Shown: one piece after another, positions 22,986 to 31,568 of the stretch
How positions within the stretch are numbered: position 1 is the stretch's first letter
How the letters are laid out: every line of letters starts with the position of its first letter
Assembly: GCA_964501335.1 (NCBI GenBank)
Contig: CAZCTC010000062.1
Location: 1 to 44,899, forward strand
Origin: CAZCTC01 sp964501335
GTDB lineage: Bacteria; Chloroflexota; Anaerolineae; B4-G1; SLSP01
DNA length: 44,899 bases
Direction of reading: 5' to 3'
Made by a program: the position numbers and the translations under genes
The notes under the pieces: generated by a model
Database searches by the model: none
Seen by the model: the letters and a program-made list of their open reading frames with translations, nothing else
What the model was told of the DNA's origin: nothing

Positions 22986-24289
22986 AGCGATCTCCGGCGT
23001 GGCCTGTAGAATATTTGCACCGTTCCAGTTCGGGACGGATAGCTCGTTCCATCCGCGGTGATATAGAGCCGCTGATCTCTCCCTGGATGCAGCTCGATCT
23101 TCCCCCCATACGCCACCGAATATCCACCCAGTTGAGTGTGAATTGTGTCCTCGATCTGATCGTCCTCCAGGGTGTCGTTGTACGGAATCCCATACCCGGC
23201 ATGTACAATATTCCGCCAGGAGTCCAGCGGGCAGAGCTGGAGATAATCAATAGATACTGTTGCTGCGCCGGAGGGGCGCTTCGTCCATAGCTCGAGGTAG
23301 AGGTTTGCCGTCGGGCCGGTATCTGTGACCAAATACGGTGGCAAACGCAGGACCCCCAGCGACTCCAGGTTATTGTTTCCAGTGATCCAGACCCACGGGG
23401 TTTCTCCCACTATCGTAACCAGGCTGAATGACAACTTCAGCTTCGCCCACATTCCCCCGATAGAAAAACGCCCGGCAATCTGCATAATATTGCTGCCGAT
23501 CAGTTCCAACGTTTCTCCTGTCAAAATCCAGGCCATTGCACGCGATTCAGTGACCGCGACGCTGCCCTGAATATATTGTCCGTTGCTGTAAGATCCATAA
23601 CTCGGACTCACAGGTAGCACGCTGCCGCCCCCCACTGCCGCCTCACCCTCTAACATGCAATTCAGATCGCTGGGTGAGCTGTGCACATTGAGCATCAAAA
23701 AAATGTTCTGTGTCGTAAAGGTCACGTTGTTGTACGTATTTTTATAGAGGAACTTTATAGGAGCCGGAAGATCGCCCTCAATGCTGGCGCCGTCGATATC
23801 GACGAAGCCGTCACGTCCGGACTGCGAGTCCGTAATGAGATAAACCAACAGAGGGTCAGTCGTCGCCGTCCCGTTGCGATTACTCAGGGGAACGGCCGTC
23901 AACGGCCCTTCCCACCAGGGATCATGCTCAACGACGATTTTGACGCGGGCATTGTTGGATAGCCAGCGCCTGGTGGCCACCGGATCATGCAATACGGTCA
24001 TCGTCCGGATCCGGGACCGCCACGGTGTCGCAGAATCTGGGGAGAAATTCAGGTACGATTTTTTGTTGAGTGATTTACCGTACCTTGTAGCGTAGTCGGC
24101 CAGGCGTTGCAGCGCCGCGAGTTTTGCGCGGAGATCGCTGGCCGACGTGCCCGCGATAAAAATAGAAATTGCTTCCGTAATGTACTTTGCACCATCCGCG
24201 GGAGTTTCCGGGGTGAAACCATCAGCGACCCGGTATCCGCTAGTCTGTAAGTCGAGCGTTGTATCACCCTGAATTGTAAGTTGCATCAT
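22982..24289 (-). CDS. Distal tail protein (Dit-like)
   Basis: 435 residues; the start ATG overlaps the tape-measure stop (an ATGATG pair, so either Met may be used). The order after tape measure and before the hub fits Dit/distal tail protein. The N-terminal part (about 1-130) has GYRVADGFTPETPADGAKY and ASDLRAKLAALQRLADYA, as in siphovirus distal tail proteins. A beta-rich C-terminal extension (about 170-400) is probably a host-binding or decoration domain. Confidence 0.72.
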   Translation of the reverse strand: MMQLTIQGDTTLDLQTSGYRVADGFTPETPADGAKYITEAISIFIAGTSASDLRAKLAALQRLADYATRYGKSLNKKSYLNFSPDSATPWRSRIRTMTVLHDPVATRRWLSNNARVKIVVEHDPWWEGPLTAVPLSNRNGTATTDPLLVYLITDSQSGRDGFVDIDGASIEGDLPAPIKFLYKNTYNNVTFTTQNIFLMLNVHSSPSDLNCMLEGEAAVGGGSVLPVSPSYGSYSNGQYIQGSVAVTESRAMAWILTGETLELIGSNIMQIAGRFSIGGMWAKLKLSFSLVTIVGETPWVWITGNNNLESLGVLRLPPYLVTDTGPTANLYLELWTKRPSGAATVSIDYLQLCPLDSWRNIVHAGYGIPYNDTLEDDQIEDTIHTQLGGYSVAYGGKIELHPGRDQRLYITADGTSYPSRTGTVQIFYRPRRRSL

Positions 24290-27057
24290 CGGGCTTTCCT
24301 CATTTCGTCGGCCACTCGATTGGCCAGCGTGTACATGTCCACATCGTTGGCGACGGTGGCATTGACGATTACAGTCGGTGATGACTGCCCTTGTGGTGGC
24401 AATGCCCCAAATGACGTTCCAGGTGTCGGCGATCGCGCACCGGCCGCTGCCGCAGCGGCTCTAATTCCAGCAGTGTCCACTGCCCCGCCAACCCGCTCAA
24501 CCGTTGGAACTCCGCCCACATCCTGCCCATTAAATCCAGCCACGGCGCTATCAATAATCCCCTGAACAAAACCTGATAGATTTTCGAGCAGCCATGATCC
24601 GCTTCCGGAAATTCCATCCCAAATTTTCGAGACGATATCTCTTCCTGCTTGGCTAAATCCCGGTCCACCATCAACACATGCATCGATAATTTGTCTCACG
24701 ATGTCAATGGCGGCTTCTCCCACGGAGGGAAGGGCCTCAATAATTCCAGTTATCAGTACTCCCACAATATCTACAGCTGCATCTAATAGCATTGGATATA
24801 GTTCGATAAATGCATCCAGGAATGCCCTGACAATTTCCGGAACATATTCGATCAGCATCGGCAATGCCTCAGCCAGGCCCTGGATTAGAGCAATGATGAT
24901 CTGAAGGGCTGCATCGATTAGCTGCGGAAGATTTTCCAACAAGATCAAAACAATCTGCGGGATAATCGTCAGAATGGTGGGGATCAATTCCGGCAATGCC
25001 TCCGCCAGCCCAGTGGCCAGCGTGATGATCATTTTCAGCGCGGTTTCAATCAACATCGGCAGCTGCGGCACAATCCCGTTTACTAGCGTCAAGATAACCT
25101 GGATTGCGGCGTCGGCGATCAGGGGGAAATTATCCCCCAGGAATTTCACCAGCATCGTAATGATATCAACCGCAGCCCGGGCCAGCTGCGGCAGGGCCTG
25201 AGTGATAAATTGGACCAACGACGTGAGGATCTGGGTGGCTACTGGTAGCAATTCCGGGATTGCTGCGACCAGTGCCGTTGTAATTCCCGTTAAAACATCC
25301 AACGCCAGGGCGATAATTTGCCCCCGCCCAGAGATCATATTTTTCAGGATATTGGACACCAGAGCGCCGAGCCCCTGCCCCAATTTCGACATATCACCGT
25401 CAGCCGTGGTAATAACCCTGATAAATTCCTGCACATAGCCTACCACGGTGGATATAATCCCGGCCAGGGGCTCAAGAACGGGACTCAGCTCACCGACCCG
25501 GGCGAGGAATGTCTGAACGTTGCCCAGTAGCCCGGCTTTCGGATCAAACCCCTCTTTCAGCGCCGCAACGACTCCCATGGCGGCCTGTCCAGCCTCGCCG
25601 CCAAACGCTGACGCCTGGTCGCTGGTCAATCCAAATAATTTTCCCAATGACGAGACGGCGGCCGCCACACCCTGATATGCCCCTGCGGTATCCTCAGATA
25701 CGATTGATGTGAACGCCTGAGCCAGGCCAGCCAGGCCGGCCGACAGGGTAGTAATGCCGTCCCGCACTTCGGCGCTGCCCAGGAATCCAGTGAGCGATTG
25801 GAATACGAGCTGCACTGCCGGCAGTAGACCAGTCCCGAGCTCTGCCTTCAAGTTTGCCCACTGGGCTGCCAGGATGCGCTGCTGGTTGGCCAGGCCGTCG
25901 CTGGTACGGCTGAAATCCCCCAACGCAGCCCCGCCCTGCTCCAGGATCAAATTGTACGCGGCCAGGGTTTTCTGTTGCGGCGTAAGCGCTTCTGTTGTGC
26001 TGCTGGTTATCCCCAGTTGGAACGCCTTCTGCCTCAAGGTAGCGTCGTCCAACATGATGCCGTACTTGCGCACCCCCTCAGTTTCCCCCCGCAGAGCGGC
26101 AGTAATGGCCTCAATAGCGCCCTTGGGAGTGTCATTGAAAAACGACGCAAAATCAGACGCCACGCTCACCAAGTCTGTGCTGAAATCAACCAGGGCCCCA
26201 CCGGTGAGGCCCGCGGCTTTCCCGAAGGTTGCAAAGGTCGCAGCGGCGTCCAGCGCCTGCTGCTTTGATTGTCCCAACGAAAACGCCGCGTCAGCCGCGA
26301 ACTCATTTATCGTGACGGCGCTTTCCCCGAACAACGTATTGATTTTGTTGGCTGTTTCGGCCAAGTCGCTGGCCGGGCCGATGGTAGTGCCGAAAAATCC
26401 GACCAGGGCCACAGTCCCAGCCAGGGCAACCGTCGTCAGTGTAGTAGCCACTCCCACGCCGATCGCCGCCACATCTTCCAGAACGCCGCCCACCGCAGAT
26501 TTTACGGATTGAGCGGCGCCGGCGGCTGCGCTGCCAAGCCCTTTCAATCCAGAAATCCCAGAGACCGCCGCCCGGGCCAGCCCTGAAAGCGCGCTTCCCA
26601 GTCCTTTTGTCGCCTGAGTGGCGTCAGTTTCTGCATTCTCCAAATTCTGGACGCTGTTTTCGGCGTCGTCGGCGGCGCTGGCCATCTCGCCCAGGGCGTC
26701 GTTCGTTTTTGATAGCTCACGCTGCATTTTATTCAGCGTTTCTGTTTCTCGATTGAGCTTGATCTGCAGCTCCTGGGCGGCTCGACTATTCGCTCCCTGC
26801 TCCGCCGCCACCCGCTCATATTCCAGGCGCAGGGCACCTGCTTTTACCTGTTGCACCTCGATTTGCCGAGTCAGGGACTGGGCACGCAGCGTCAATCCAT
26901 CGGCGCTCTTAGCCCAATCCCCCATCGTGGCCGAAGCGGCACGAAATCCCGACTCCAATACCCGAAGTTCCCGGTTTGCTGCCGTGAGTCCGGTTTTGAG
27001 GTCTGTCGTGTCTAGTCCCAACTTACCGAATAAATCTCGTACCGCTTCGTCGCCCAT
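24286..27057 (-). CDS. Tape measure protein
   Basis: 923 residues; the ATG at 27057 has AGGAGGAA before it. The N terminus is a coiled coil (GLTAANRELRVLESGFRA; KLNRETETLNKMQRELSK), followed by an Ala/Gly-rich hydrophobic segment (about 190-250) and a PhageMin_Tail-like core (QALDAAATFATFGKAAGL). Residues about 600-780 contain roughly eight tandem 22-residue repeats on the pattern P-x-L-I-x-x-A-l-x-i-I-x-x-L. Length predicts a tail of the order of 130-140 nm if the usual 1.5 A per residue applies. It acts inside the tail tube during assembly and ejection. Confidence 0.93.
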   Translation of the reverse strand: MGDEAVRDLFGKLGLDTTDLKTGLTAANRELRVLESGFRAASATMGDWAKSADGLTLRAQSLTRQIEVQQVKAGALRLEYERVAAEQGANSRAAQELQIKLNRETETLNKMQRELSKTNDALGEMASAADDAENSVQNLENAETDATQATKGLGSALSGLARAAVSGISGLKGLGSAAAGAAQSVKSAVGGVLEDVAAIGVGVATTLTTVALAGTVALVGFFGTTIGPASDLAETANKINTLFGESAVTINEFAADAAFSLGQSKQQALDAAATFATFGKAAGLTGGALVDFSTDLVSVASDFASFFNDTPKGAIEAITAALRGETEGVRKYGIMLDDATLRQKAFQLGITSSTTEALTPQQKTLAAYNLILEQGGAALGDFSRTSDGLANQQRILAAQWANLKAELGTGLLPAVQLVFQSLTGFLGSAEVRDGITTLSAGLAGLAQAFTSIVSEDTAGAYQGVAAAVSSLGKLFGLTSDQASAFGGEAGQAAMGVVAALKEGFDPKAGLLGNVQTFLARVGELSPVLEPLAGIISTVVGYVQEFIRVITTADGDMSKLGQGLGALVSNILKNMISGRGQIIALALDVLTGITTALVAAIPELLPVATQILTSLVQFITQALPQLARAAVDIITMLVKFLGDNFPLIADAAIQVILTLVNGIVPQLPMLIETALKMIITLATGLAEALPELIPTILTIIPQIVLILLENLPQLIDAALQIIIALIQGLAEALPMLIEYVPEIVRAFLDAFIELYPMLLDAAVDIVGVLITGIIEALPSVGEAAIDIVRQIIDACVDGGPGFSQAGRDIVSKIWDGISGSGSWLLENLSGFVQGIIDSAVAGFNGQDVGGVPTVERVGGAVDTAGIRAAAAAAGARSPTPGTSFGALPPQGQSSPTVIVNATVANDVDMYTLANRVADEMRKAR

Positions 27058-27064
27058 GTTCCTC

Positions 27065-27603
27065 CTACAGCCAGTCAACCTGGTCGCAATATGTACGCCC
27101 AGCTGGCCCGGCCTGGTCACCGGCCAGCGCAAAAACGATCCTCAGCAGCGTGTCCACATCCGTCTCGTCAATCAACGATGGGGGCCAGCCATAGGCCCGG
27201 ATCAACGATATCTCCGTGGCCACCAGGTCATCGATATCCAGTGAGTTGCTGGCCGGCGGGGTTAATCCCCCGCCGGCGTAGGGTTTCGCGCCGGAACCGC
27301 GCCGCGGGCGCGGGCCATGATCGCTTTCAACACGGTCGTAACCTCTTCGATGCTGGAATAATTCCCCAGATCTTCCGTGGTAAATTTGTTGCCGAAAATC
27401 GCCACAATCAACACATCGATAGCGTTCAGGGATTCCTCCGAAAGATTTTCGGGATGTTCCAGATCGATGTGTTTCAGGAGTTTGGTCAACTCTTTGAGGA
27501 TCTTCCACTGAATAAAGGCGCGGCTATGCTCCGCGACCACTTCCCCAGTGTCAGGATCATAGAACGTCAGAATGATGGGCGGGGGAGGAAGAGGAGTATG
27601 CAT
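27065..27603 (-). CDS. Tail assembly chaperone GT fusion (predicted -1 frameshift product)
   Basis: Predicted 179-residue product. It is the first 108 codons of gpG, then a -1 slip at AAACCCT (27286 to 27280) and 71 further codons (YAGGGLTPPASNSLDIDDL onward) to the stop at 27065. The downstream frame alone has no good start, yet it continues coding directly up to the tape measure gene, as in lambda G/GT and its many siphovirus counterparts. The fusion recruits tail-tube subunits to the tape measure protein. The frame arrangement is seen; the slip itself is inferred. Confidence 0.78.
27252..27286 (-). promoter_or_regulatory. Predicted programmed -1 frameshift signal
   Basis: On the minus strand the heptamer A AAC CCT (27286-27280) fits X XXY YYZ in the gpG frame. 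After 2 nt comes a 10-bp all-GC hairpin (27277-27268 paired with 27261-27252) whose 6-nt loop holds the gpG stop codon TAA. An alternative slip at GGGG just before GAT TAA is possible, because P-site GGG re-pairs with GGG. Confidence 0.68.
27262..27603 (-). CDS. Tail assembly chaperone gpG-like
   Basis: 113 residues, zero-frame product. Pro-rich N terminus (PLPPPP), then a beta strand ILTFYDPDTGEV and helices (FIQWKILKELTKLLKHID). It lies between the major tail protein and the tape measure gene with TAGGAGG before the ATG. The conserved position and the frameshift geometry identify it more than sequence does. Confidence 0.8.
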   Translation of the reverse strand: MHTPLPPPPIILTFYDPDTGEVVAEHSRAFIQWKILKELTKLLKHIDLEHPENLSEESLNAIDVLIVAIFGNKFTTEDLGNYSSIEEVTTVLKAIMARARGAVPARNPTPAGD

Positions 27604-27613
27604 TGATTACCTC

Positions 27614-28540
27614 CTATGCCGTCGTAAAACTGACGACAGTCGTCAGGGTTTGGCCGTACACATCGGCGACACCATTGATCATGATGTAATACTCGGTCGC
27701 TGCCGCCAGGTTTCCGGTTGGATTAACGGTCATAATCGTCTTTCCAGCGTTCAAGGATCGCACAGTAGTGAAAACACTGGCGTCGCTCGCCTTAATCAAG
27801 GCCACATTGTTGATCGCCGCATTGACCAGCGCGTTGTTGAAGGTCAATGTGAGGTCCGCCCCGACCAGCACACCAGTCGCATTGTCAACCGGAGAGCTGC
27901 TGGAAAGTGCCAACGCCGACGGCGCGCTGGAACCAGGAACCTGCACGGCACTGAACCAACCCGTAGCGCTGAAATTCGTCACGTCGTCGTCACCAACCAC
28001 GCGCTTTAAGGTGTTGACGCTGGAATCAGCCAGGGTCCACTTGTAGGTAGTTTTGATAGCCGTGAAGGTGACCTGGATAGTTTTAGGCTCCGGCTGGGCC
28101 TTTTTAGTCGTCGCCTCCTCTTTGATGCTGTCGAATTTCCCTTTCAGATACCAGAAATACCGATATCCACCGCTGGAACGAAGGGAGCGAAAACCCAGGG
28201 CGAAATAAGGCGCGACGCCGGCCTGGTCGAAAATTCGTCCAGTAGCAGAATCGAAGACACGGCCATTAATCAGGGCCTGGAGCTCCAGCGGCAGGCCGGT
28301 TACCGTCAGGGTGATCTTAGTTTCACCTTCGGCGGTCATCACATCGAAAGGACCGTCGTCGGCAAACTGGATCTCAAACGAGCTACTCGGTTCCTGGCTG
28401 GCCTCAGCCGCCGGCGCGAACCACTGTGGAGTTTCCGCAACATAACCAGCCGCATCGTCCTGCGTGATCAGGGCAATGTAGATGGAATCAAGGCCGATCG
28501 GGGATTTATATTCCCCGGGATTTGCATTAACAGGAGTCAT
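27614..28540 (-). CDS. Major tail protein with Ig-like (Big_5) domain
   Basis: 308 residues. Residues about 1-190 are the tail-tube domain (SIYIALITQDDAAGYVAET). Residues about 210-308 show the SbsA/Big_5 immunoglobulin pattern (SPVDNATGVLVGADLTLTF, then GKTIMTVNP and VADVYGQTL). Ig domains at the end of tail-tube proteins decorate the tail surface and may bind cells weakly. The position before the chaperone genes is canonical. RBS AAGGAGG. Confidence 0.9.
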   Translation of the reverse strand: MTPVNANPGEYKSPIGLDSIYIALITQDDAAGYVAETPQWFAPAAEASQEPSSSFEIQFADDGPFDVMTAEGETKITLTVTGLPLELQALINGRVFDSATGRIFDQAGVAPYFALGFRSLRSSGGYRYFWYLKGKFDSIKEEATTKKAQPEPKTIQVTFTAIKTTYKWTLADSSVNTLKRVVGDDDVTNFSATGWFSAVQVPGSSAPSALALSSSSPVDNATGVLVGADLTLTFNNALVNAAINNVALIKASDASVFTTVRSLNAGKTIMTVNPTGNLAAATEYYIMINGVADVYGQTLTTVVSFTTA

Positions 28541-28545
28541 CGCCT

Positions 28546-28893
28546 TTACCCTCCTTCGAGGTAAGAAAATTCCATCGCCAATCCATAATGGCGGCTTTGG
28601 AGAGAAAAGGGCTGTTCGGTGTCCGGACCATGCGTAAATCCGGCCACTATCATTGCCCCCGCAATGTCAGGAACAGAATTCAGCCCGGCCCGGCTCCAAA
28701 ACGTAACCTGCATGGTGCGCCGGCGCGAAACTTCGCCATCGTCAGCGTGCTGCAGGGGCGGGCTGGAGATCATCTGGTAAACGATATAGGTGTCGGGTAG
28801 ACTGGTGCCCGATTCAACGATGTAGGTATTGGCCGCCAGGGGGAGTCCCAGCGGCGTCAGCGCCGATTTGACGCGCTCCCAAATCGTGGTCAT
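28546..28893 (-). CDS. Tail completion / terminator protein
   Basis: 115 residues. WERVKSALTPLGLPLAANTYIV and YIVYQMISSPP match the pattern of siphovirus tail terminator proteins (DUF3168/gpU-like). It lies between the gp10-like gene and the major tail protein, the usual place. It should cap the tail tube at the head-proximal end. Confidence 0.78.
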   Translation of the reverse strand: MTTIWERVKSALTPLGLPLAANTYIVESGTSLPDTYIVYQMISSPPLQHADDGEVSRRRTMQVTFWSRAGLNSVPDIAGAMIVAGFTHGPDTEQPFSLQSRHYGLAMEFSYLEGG

Positions 28894-29285
28894 CGGAATT
28901 TCTCCCGGAGATAGTCTTTCATCGCCCGACGGGCCTTTGTTCCATCTTCGTCGAAGGTCGGGCGGATATATGGATGTGCCGGCATTGAGCTGGTGCCGTA
29001 CTCCTGAGAATTACCATATCGAGCTGAGTCTGCATCAGTCCCGCGCAACAAGCCCACCTCTATGTAATAAAAGTTCCCGTCCCGTTTTACATCGGATTTC
29101 CGAAGCTTGGACTTCAAATTTCCAGTAAGGACTTTTACTCTCTCTTGCATGCCCTCCAGCAAGACATCGGCCCCCACATTGAGAGCATCCGCCACGGCCT
29201 CATCAATATTGGCGCCGATCGCCGCCAGTTCCTCCAGAAACGCATCAAAGCCCCGCGTGCTAAGGTATGCCCGGTTTGCCATCAT
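28890..29285 (-). CDS. HK97 gp10-like head-tail protein
   Basis: 131 residues. DAFLEELAAIGANIDEAVAD, VLTGNLKSKL and the C-terminal AHPYIRPTFDE are typical of the HK97 gp10 family, in which the PHPFLRPA-type motif is a hallmark. Start is MM; either Met is possible. Overlaps both neighbours by 4 bp. It participates in joining head and tail. Confidence 0.88.
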   Translation of the reverse strand: MMANRAYLSTRGFDAFLEELAAIGANIDEAVADALNVGADVLLEGMQERVKVLTGNLKSKLRKSDVKRDGNFYYIEVGLLRGTDADSARYGNSQEYGTSSMPAHPYIRPTFDEDGTKARRAMKDYLREKFR

Positions 29286-29632
29286 CCACCTACCACGGCC
29301 CGGACCTTGAGCTCCAGGATCTCTGATCTTTCACCAATGTTGTCTATCGAGACGATTTCAAAGACCTCGCTCCCCTTCTGTACCCTCCATGTCAGGCCCA
29401 GGTCGGCCCTGTACCGGATGCGCACTGTGGCGGCCCGGGTCGCCTGGATAGCGGCGGCGGCCCAGGCCTCCGCCCCGTGCGCGTTTTTCCAGTCGGCCAT
29501 CACGGCCCCGTTCGTCGCCGCCGTGTAGGTGGGCGTTTTAAAGCCGCCGGCGTTGGCAGACTCCACCGGCTGCAGCAACGTGATAGGCGTGCGTAAATCG
29601 CCCGGATTGAACGTCTTTCCCCCTATGTTCAT
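29282..29632 (-). CDS. Head-tail stopper / head closure protein
   Basis: 116 residues: NIGGKTFNPGDLRTPITLLQ, then the long strand TVRIRYRADLGLTWRVQKGS and EIVSIDNIGER. This matches SPP1 gp16/HK97 head closure proteins (head-tail joining family). It sits between the connector adaptor and the gp10-like gene, with 4-bp overlaps. Confidence 0.87.
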   Translation of the reverse strand: MNIGGKTFNPGDLRTPITLLQPVESANAGGFKTPTYTAATNGAVMADWKNAHGAEAWAAAAIQATRAATVRIRYRADLGLTWRVQKGSEVFEIVSIDNIGERSEILELKVRAVVGG

Positions 29633-29928
29633 GATCCCGCCTCCAGTTCCAGTGCCAGGACCTCTAGCTGGAGCAATACCGCAGTCAGGCCATAGTCCAA
29701 CGTCGTCATGCCGCTGGCCGCCATCGCGGGATTCTCATACCACAAGGTCAACAGCATCATGGCGGCCGCCTTGGCCTCATCCCGCACCGGATTATCTGCG
29801 GCCCAATCCCGACCGGTGGCCCTCTTGATGTGCGCGTCCACCAACGGCATCAGAAACAACATCGTGGCATCGGTGCTTGACGTTCTTAAAACATTCGCCC
29901 CCTCCGCCGCTGTCAGGATATTAGCCAT
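29629..29928 (-). CDS. Head-tail connector (gp6-like adaptor)
   Basis: 99 residues, all helical. PLVDAHIKRATGRDW followed by EAKAAAMMLLTLWYENP is the gp6/QLRG-type adaptor pattern that binds the portal. RBS AGGAGG. The first of four consecutive connector genes. Confidence 0.85.
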   Translation of the reverse strand: MANILTAAEGANVLRTSSTDATMLFLMPLVDAHIKRATGRDWAADNPVRDEAKAAAMMLLTLWYENPAMAASGMTTLDYGLTAVLLQLEVLALELEAGS

Positions 29929-29936
29929 AGGGCCTC

Positions 29937-31118
29937 CTAAACCAGGTACACCAGAGTTACCTCTTTGGACCCGTCAGGAGTCCCGCTGAGGCTGTACAGA
30001 TTGCGCTCCAGATCGGCGCTGACGGCCAGACTACCGCCGTCGGCACTGCCATTGAAAAGCTTGACTAGCAACATGGCCGCGTTTTCCACTATGTGAGGAA
30101 GCCCAAGTTTCTTGGCAATTCCAACCGAAACCGTATCTACCGGCACCCCGGCCTGAGTGTTGGCGCTGGCCGGCGCCGCCGTGATCCCCACACAAGTGCC
30201 GTCGGCAAGCGCGACATTCAACGTGCCATCGTCGGCGGCATACACCTTTCGCGTTAAGATGATGCTGGCGTCAGCTCCGCCCACAGTAAACATAGCGGTG
30301 ATCGCAGCGTCGTCGGTCAGTGCAGTCCGGATCTTTTCCGCCCACTGCGCCGCCGTGTCGTTTTCTAGCACGGCCACCGCCAGGGTCTTGGGATTCCCCG
30401 TCATGCCGGCAGCCGTCACAATGACCTGAGCGTCGCCGCTGGAGGTGATCGTGCCGGCCGCCGTGGCCGTCTCGATTTGGTACGCCGGGGCGTGGGTCTG
30501 CGCCGGCAGGTCCACCTGGTCGACCGAAGCGAAGGCTTCGACGCCCTCTACCTCCGCCGACCCATTGAGTGTAATCGTATCCTCGATCGTTGTGCCGGCG
30601 ACATTGGTCCCCGTCACAACTACGTTCCCCACAATCCCTGCCACATTGCCCTTTATCGTGACCGTGCGGGGGAAATCCGGCGCCGTCAGGCCCTCCGTAA
30701 TCTCCTGGGGGCTCCCCCCCAGATTGGTGGCCGGCAGCACAGCGACGGCCGATACCGCCGCCGGCGCCAGAGTGTACCGCTGGGCGAACATTGCCTGCAG
30801 CGTTCCGGCATTCAGCGCAGGCGCACCCTGCCGCAGATTGGCCGGTGTCAGGGCCCGCGTCCCCAGCGTTTCGGCCTGGGCCTCTGCATCCGTCGCCAGC
30901 TCCACCAGGCCGGCCGCCGTCGTGCTGGCTGCGGTTGCATCCAGCACGGCGGGCAGATTGGCGGGGGTGAGTAGGGCGGCTTGGGATGATTTGGCTACTG
31001 CCTCCGCATCCGTGGCCAGCACGGGCGCGGAGAAGGTGCCGTCGCCGTTGACGATCTCCAGCTGTAGTCCGGCAACCCGCTTTCGATCAAGGTCATTAAT
31101 CCTCAGCGCCCGTCCCAT
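29937..31118 (-). CDS. Large structural protein with fibre-type N-terminal repeats
   Basis: 393 residues. The N terminus holds two ALTPANL-type motifs (SQAALLTPANL and TRALTPANL) of the kind that occur in phage tail-fibre stalks. The rest is Ala/Thr/Val-rich and beta-like, including an IKGNVAGIVGNVVVTGTNV region. It lies between the decoration-like gene and the connectors, so it is more likely a head fibre or vertex decoration than a tail fibre. No enzymatic motif. Confidence 0.7.
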   Translation of the reverse strand: MGRALRINDLDRKRVAGLQLEIVNGDGTFSAPVLATDAEAVAKSSQAALLTPANLPAVLDATAASTTAAGLVELATDAEAQAETLGTRALTPANLRQGAPALNAGTLQAMFAQRYTLAPAAVSAVAVLPATNLGGSPQEITEGLTAPDFPRTVTIKGNVAGIVGNVVVTGTNVAGTTIEDTITLNGSAEVEGVEAFASVDQVDLPAQTHAPAYQIETATAAGTITSSGDAQVIVTAAGMTGNPKTLAVAVLENDTAAQWAEKIRTALTDDAAITAMFTVGGADASIILTRKVYAADDGTLNVALADGTCVGITAAPASANTQAGVPVDTVSVGIAKKLGLPHIVENAAMLLVKLFNGSADGGSLAVSADLERNLYSLSGTPDGSKEVTLVYLV

Positions 31119-31127
31119 GGCTCCCGC

Positions 31128-31553
31128 TTACGCGGTACCCTCAGCAGGCGAAACATGCAGTTCCCCGACATTGGTCTGCGGGAGTTCTTTCGCGTTGAAT
31201 TGGAACGCCAGGCAACAGGTAGGCGTGGCAGTGTTGGCGTTGGGCACCGTGATAACGGGTCGAACATAGCGCTCCAGCGGTTGCACGATCTCCAGTACGG
31301 CCAAACCTTTGGCCGAAATCGTAGTCGAGAAAGCCTTGGCCGTGCCGGCCAGGTCGGCCGCCCCGGTAAAGTCAGACACCGCAGCCTGCTGCGCCTTGAT
31401 GCTGAAATCAAGAGCTTCCCCCTCCAGGGCGCAGACGACAAAGGTCACGCTGTCGAAGCCCTTCATATCGACGCCCGTCCCAGTAAGGGACTCATTGTCG
31501 GCGCTTTTCAGCGCCTGCACCGAAACCTTGCTGTCTCTGAAAATGCTGAACAT
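31128..31553 (-). CDS. Putative head decoration protein
   Basis: 141 residues, beta-rich (GFDSVTFVVCALEGEALDF, YVRPVITVPNANTATP). It directly follows the capsid gene, with GGGGGA upstream of the ATG. Similar small beta proteins after the capsid gene are often decoration or stabilising proteins, or base domains of head fibres. No firm family. Confidence 0.6.
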   Translation of the reverse strand: MFSIFRDSKVSVQALKSADNESLTGTGVDMKGFDSVTFVVCALEGEALDFSIKAQQAAVSDFTGAADLAGTAKAFSTTISAKGLAVLEIVQPLERYVRPVITVPNANTATPTCCLAFQFNAKELPQTNVGELHVSPAEGTA

Positions 31554-31568
31554 TGATCCATTCCCCCT

